A stretch of DNA of 64,000 nucleotides. Origin: Flavobacterium crocinum (GTDB lineage: Bacteria; Bacteroidota; Bacteroidia; Flavobacteriales; Flavobacteriaceae). Shown in pieces: positions 61,513 through 64,000 of this stretch. The position numbers and the translations under genes were made by a program. A model generated the notes under the pieces. It had not been told where the DNA came from and ran no database searches. It was given only the letters and a program-made list of their open reading frames with translations. Numbering within the stretch: position 1 is the first letter of the stretch; each line of letters begins with the position of its first letter. Location: assembly GCF_003122385.1 (NCBI RefSeq), contig NZ_CP029255.1:3410001-3474000 (forward strand), given 5' to 3'.

Positions 61513-64000
61513 TTATTTCAGATAAAGCCATCCGGAGGTTTTTTTAGATCCATCTCCTAAATCAAGAATATAGAAATAGGTGCCTTCAGGAAGTGTTTTT
61601 GAAGAATTTTCTTCTTTACCATCCCAGGTATTATTGTAGCCTTTTTTATAGTAAACCAGATTACCCCAACGGTTAAAGATCTCGAGTTGATTGTCTGGAT
61701 ATCTGTCAATGCAATCAATGTAGAAGAAGTCGTTCTGACCGTCATCATTTGGTGAAAACTCGTTGTAAATTTTCAGACAGTTTGGTGAAACAGTAGCGCT
61801 GTCCTGATTATTTGTCGAATTGGTATCAATCTGATCCAGTTTTGTTAAATGAGCTGTATTCAGATAATCATTAAAATCAATAACCTTGACAGTAAGAGTC
61901 AGTGTTTGTAAAGTTCCGGTGTTGATCGACGGAATATTCCAAATTCCTGTTTTAGGATCATACGTTCCTGATGTTACAGTTGAACTTACGAATGAATATC
62001 CTTTTGGCAACACATCCTGAACTTCTACATTTGTGGCAGTTAAATTACCGAGATTTTCAGCAGTTATCGTAAAAGTTACCTGAGTATCCATTGGAACATC
62101 TGTTTTATCTACTTCTTTGTTGATGGCAATATCAGTAGAAGGGATGTTGATGGATTCAGAATCTTCGTCGTCTTCACTTTGATCTCCATTATCGTTATTT
62201 GGCGTTGAATCCGGATCAAACTGGTTGCTCGCTGTAACCTGGGTTATATTGACATAATCGACACTTTCCAGCCCAAGCGGATTGGCAACAGTGGCTTGAT
62301 AAGTCAATGTGATTCCGCCTACAGGAACGGTTAAGTTTACCCATTTGATGGTATTCAGACTAAAAATACCGCCATTGTTAATGCTCGAAATATTCTTGTA
62401 ACCAAGCGGAATAATGTCCTCAACTGCTACTCCTGTTGCGGTACTTGGTCCTTCATTGTTAAGCTGTAGCGTAAATGTTACGACTTCATTTACGTTTGCG
62501 TTTTTATTGCTGACCGTTTTTTCCAGACTTAAATCGGCTACGGCAACATTGATGGTTAAGCTGTCGTAATCGTCTTCTGTTATAACACCGTTATTTGGAG
62601 TTGAATCCGGATCGGGCAGGTTGCTGGCAATGACTTCAGTTACATTTGTATATTCATTTGCAGTTCCCGATGGCGGATTGACGCGAGTGTAGATATCAAC
62701 CGACTGATCGGTTCCGTTAGCAATATTACCAACATTCCAAACTCCTGTAATATAATTATACAAACCGCTGGTTGGACTGCTGGTTAAATAAGTAAATCCG
62801 GCCGGAAGCAAATCTTTAACCATCACGCCACTTGCATTGGCAGGACCATCATTTTTGACTGTAACAGTAAAAATAACGGTTGCTCCAACATCATAAACAT
62901 TATTTTGGTTTAATGCCGTTTTAGTGATCGATAAATCTGCCATCACGATAACTGGCGTAACCGAAATACTATCATAATCATCTTCTGTAGTCACTCCATT
63001 TCCAGGAGTACTATCAGGGTCAAATTGATCCGAAGTCATCACCTCGGCAATATTTAAGTATTCATCTGGTGTACCGGTTGGGCTTTTGACGTTAACATTT
63101 AGCAATAAGGTATGACTGTTTCCAGGCAGAATAATTCCCGGATTCCATTCGCCGGTGGCACGGTCATAGGCTCCCGAAGTAGAATTATAAAATATATATT
63201 CATATCCGGAAGGAAGAATATCTTTTACCGTAACTCCTGTAGCAATACTCGGACCTGAGTTGGTTACTGTAATAGAAAATGTAATTTGTGATCCCACGTT
63301 TGGTGTTAGAATATTGTTAATTACTCTTTTTTCAATAGAAAGGTCAGCTACAGCAGGGACAGGAGTTAACAGTACAGAACTAATATCGTCTTCTCCGCTA
63401 ACATTATTATTTGGCGTTGAATCGGGATCCAGTTCATTTGAAGCATAAACTTCAGCTACATTTTGATAAACTCCGGTCGTATTAACTTTTGCGCCTATCA
63501 ATAAAGATTCTGAAGCTCCGTTTGGAATGGTTCCAATATCCCAAATTCCTGTTGTATTATAGTATTGTCCGGCTGTCGAACTGTAAACTACATATTCGTA
63601 ACCGCTTGGTAAAAGGTCTTTAACCTGTACACCTGTCGCGTTTTGCGGACCGCTGTTTGTTACGGTAATTTCAAAAGTAATTGTAGCTCCAAATATTGGA
63701 CTCAAATTACCTCCAACGACGGCTTTTACCAGAGAGAGATCGGCCATAGGGACTACTGGTGAAGTTGAAACACTTGCATAATCGTCTTCTGTAGTAACTC
63801 CGTTATTTGGTGTTGAATTTGGATCCGGAAGACTGCTGGCAGTAACTTCTGCAGTATTTAAGTAATTTCCAGTCGCATTTACAATAGCGGTTAACTGTAG
63901 TGTCTGAGAATCTCCATTTACTAAAGAACCAATAATCCACTTTCCTGTAGTGTTGTTGTAAGTTCCTTTTGTTGCCGTAAAACCACTAAAGGTATATCCA
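61513..64000 (-). CDS. Large DUF11-repeat surface protein with type IX sorting domain (partial)
   Basis: Only the C-terminal 829 residues are in the window; the frame is open through the right edge, so an internal Met near 63747 is not the real start. The visible part has at least five DUF11-type repeats of about 130 residues, each opening near ADLS(I/L) and with VTNSGP, ATGV, VKDLLPSGY and ending DPDSTPNN...EDD. The last 90 residues contain FSPNDDGQNDFF and LEIFNRWGNLVYYKKGYNN, a gliding-motility-associated type B sorting domain. The protein is probably secreted by the type IX system and surface attached, with the neighbouring PorP/SprF protein as partner. The acidic DPDSTPNN joints may bind calcium (inference). 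A role in adhesion or gliding is likely. Confidence 0.92.
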   Translation of the reverse strand, partial: GYTFSGFTATKGTYNNTTGKWIIGSLVNGDSQTLQLTAIVNATGNYLNTAEVTASSLPDPNSTPNNGVTTEDDYASVSTSPVVPMADLSLVKAVVGGNLSPIFGATITFEITVTNSGPQNATGVQVKDLLPSGYEYVVYSSTAGQYYNTTGIWDIGTIPNGASESLLIGAKVNTTGVYQNVAEVYASNELDPDSTPNNNVSGEDDISSVLLTPVPAVADLSIEKRVINNILTPNVGSQITFSITVTNSGPSIATGVTVKDILPSGYEYIFYNSTSGAYDRATGEWNPGIILPGNSHTLLLNVNVKSPTGTPDEYLNIAEVMTSDQFDPDSTPGNGVTTEDDYDSISVTPVIVMADLSITKTALNQNNVYDVGATVIFTVTVKNDGPANASGVMVKDLLPAGFTYLTSSPTSGLYNYITGVWNVGNIANGTDQSVDIYTRVNPPSGTANEYTNVTEVIASNLPDPDSTPNNGVITEDDYDSLTINVAVADLSLEKTVSNKNANVNEVVTFTLQLNNEGPSTATGVAVEDIIPLGYKNISSINNGGIFSLNTIKWVNLTVPVGGITLTYQATVANPLGLESVDYVNITQVTASNQFDPDSTPNNDNGDQSEDDEDSESINIPSTDIAINKEVDKTDVPMDTQVTFTITAENLGNLTATNVEVQDVLPKGYSFVSSTVTSGTYDPKTGIWNIPSINTGTLQTLTLTVKVIDFNDYLNTAHLTKLDQIDTNSTNNQDSATVSPNCLKIYNEFSPNDDGQNDFFYIDCIDRYPDNQLEIFNRWGNLVYYKKGYNNTWDGKEENSSKTLPEGTYFYILDLGDGSKKTSGWLYLK

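Noticed and set aside
61513..63747. Start of the repeat protein at the methionine near 63747
   Set aside because: The frame stays open to the end of the window and continues with another DUF11 repeat, so the methionine is internal.

Overview
The window looks like chromosome from a Flavobacterium-type member of the Bacteroidota. The DNA is AT-rich, and it carries two SusC/SusD systems, a hybrid two-component regulator, several TonB-dependent receptors, a PorP/SprF-like protein next to a protein ending in a type B type IX secretion sorting domain, and many dispersed intergenic palindromes. No rRNA, tRNA or CRISPR array was recognised. The tautomerase gene at the left edge and the large repeat protein at the right edge are cut by the window.

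Layout. 1-2209: tautomerase fragment, VOC-family protein and a di-heme peroxidase. 2419-10477 (minus strand): a cell-surface-signalling SusCD locus in the order ECF sigma, FecR anti-sigma, SusC with an STN domain, SusD, a lipoprotein, then the di-heme peroxidase. 10505-11332: an array of three long intergenic repeat units. 11333-17672 (minus): an ABC ATPase, a TonB-dependent receptor and two ABC-2 permeases with almost no spacing, preceded by a small His/Cys-rich exported protein; probably metal-related transport. 17811-29791: DUF1810 protein, a divergent DapB-like reductase, SdhB and SdhA without an SdhC, a thiolase, a second siderophore-type receptor with a readable promoter, a luciferase-like oxidoreductase, a TauE/DUF1634 pair and a DoxX protein. 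29792-38859: a block of GGAGCGACAT repeats, hydrolase, OsmC, AraC regulator, acetyltransferase, quinone reductase, DoxX, CPBP protease and a LytS/LytTR two-component pair.

39148-57489 is a polysaccharide utilisation locus: a divergent hybrid two-component sensor, SusC, SusD, a GH5-like lipoprotein, a GH43-like protein, a GH2 enzyme, a GH43, an aldose 1-epimerase and another GH43. The enzyme set suggests an arabinose- and galactose-containing plant polysaccharide; this is inference. An IS110-family element (49491-50690) sits inside this locus. 57638-58485 holds a FabZ-like protein and an MgtC protein; 58594-64000 (minus) holds an OmpA-family protein, a PorP/SprF protein and a very large DUF11-repeat surface protein with a type IX sorting domain.

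The most interesting signal is the IS110 element. Its 5' non-coding end reads as a bridge RNA: two stem-loops with the same apical CTTGAGA, the first carrying a 9-nt copy of the left target plus core, the second an 8-nt copy of the element's own right end. Removing the element restores a near-perfect palindromic repeat with a TC core at the join. That palindrome itself lies inside a larger terminal-inverted-repeat element with two other copies in the window, each holding different inner content, so the site is a three-layer nest.
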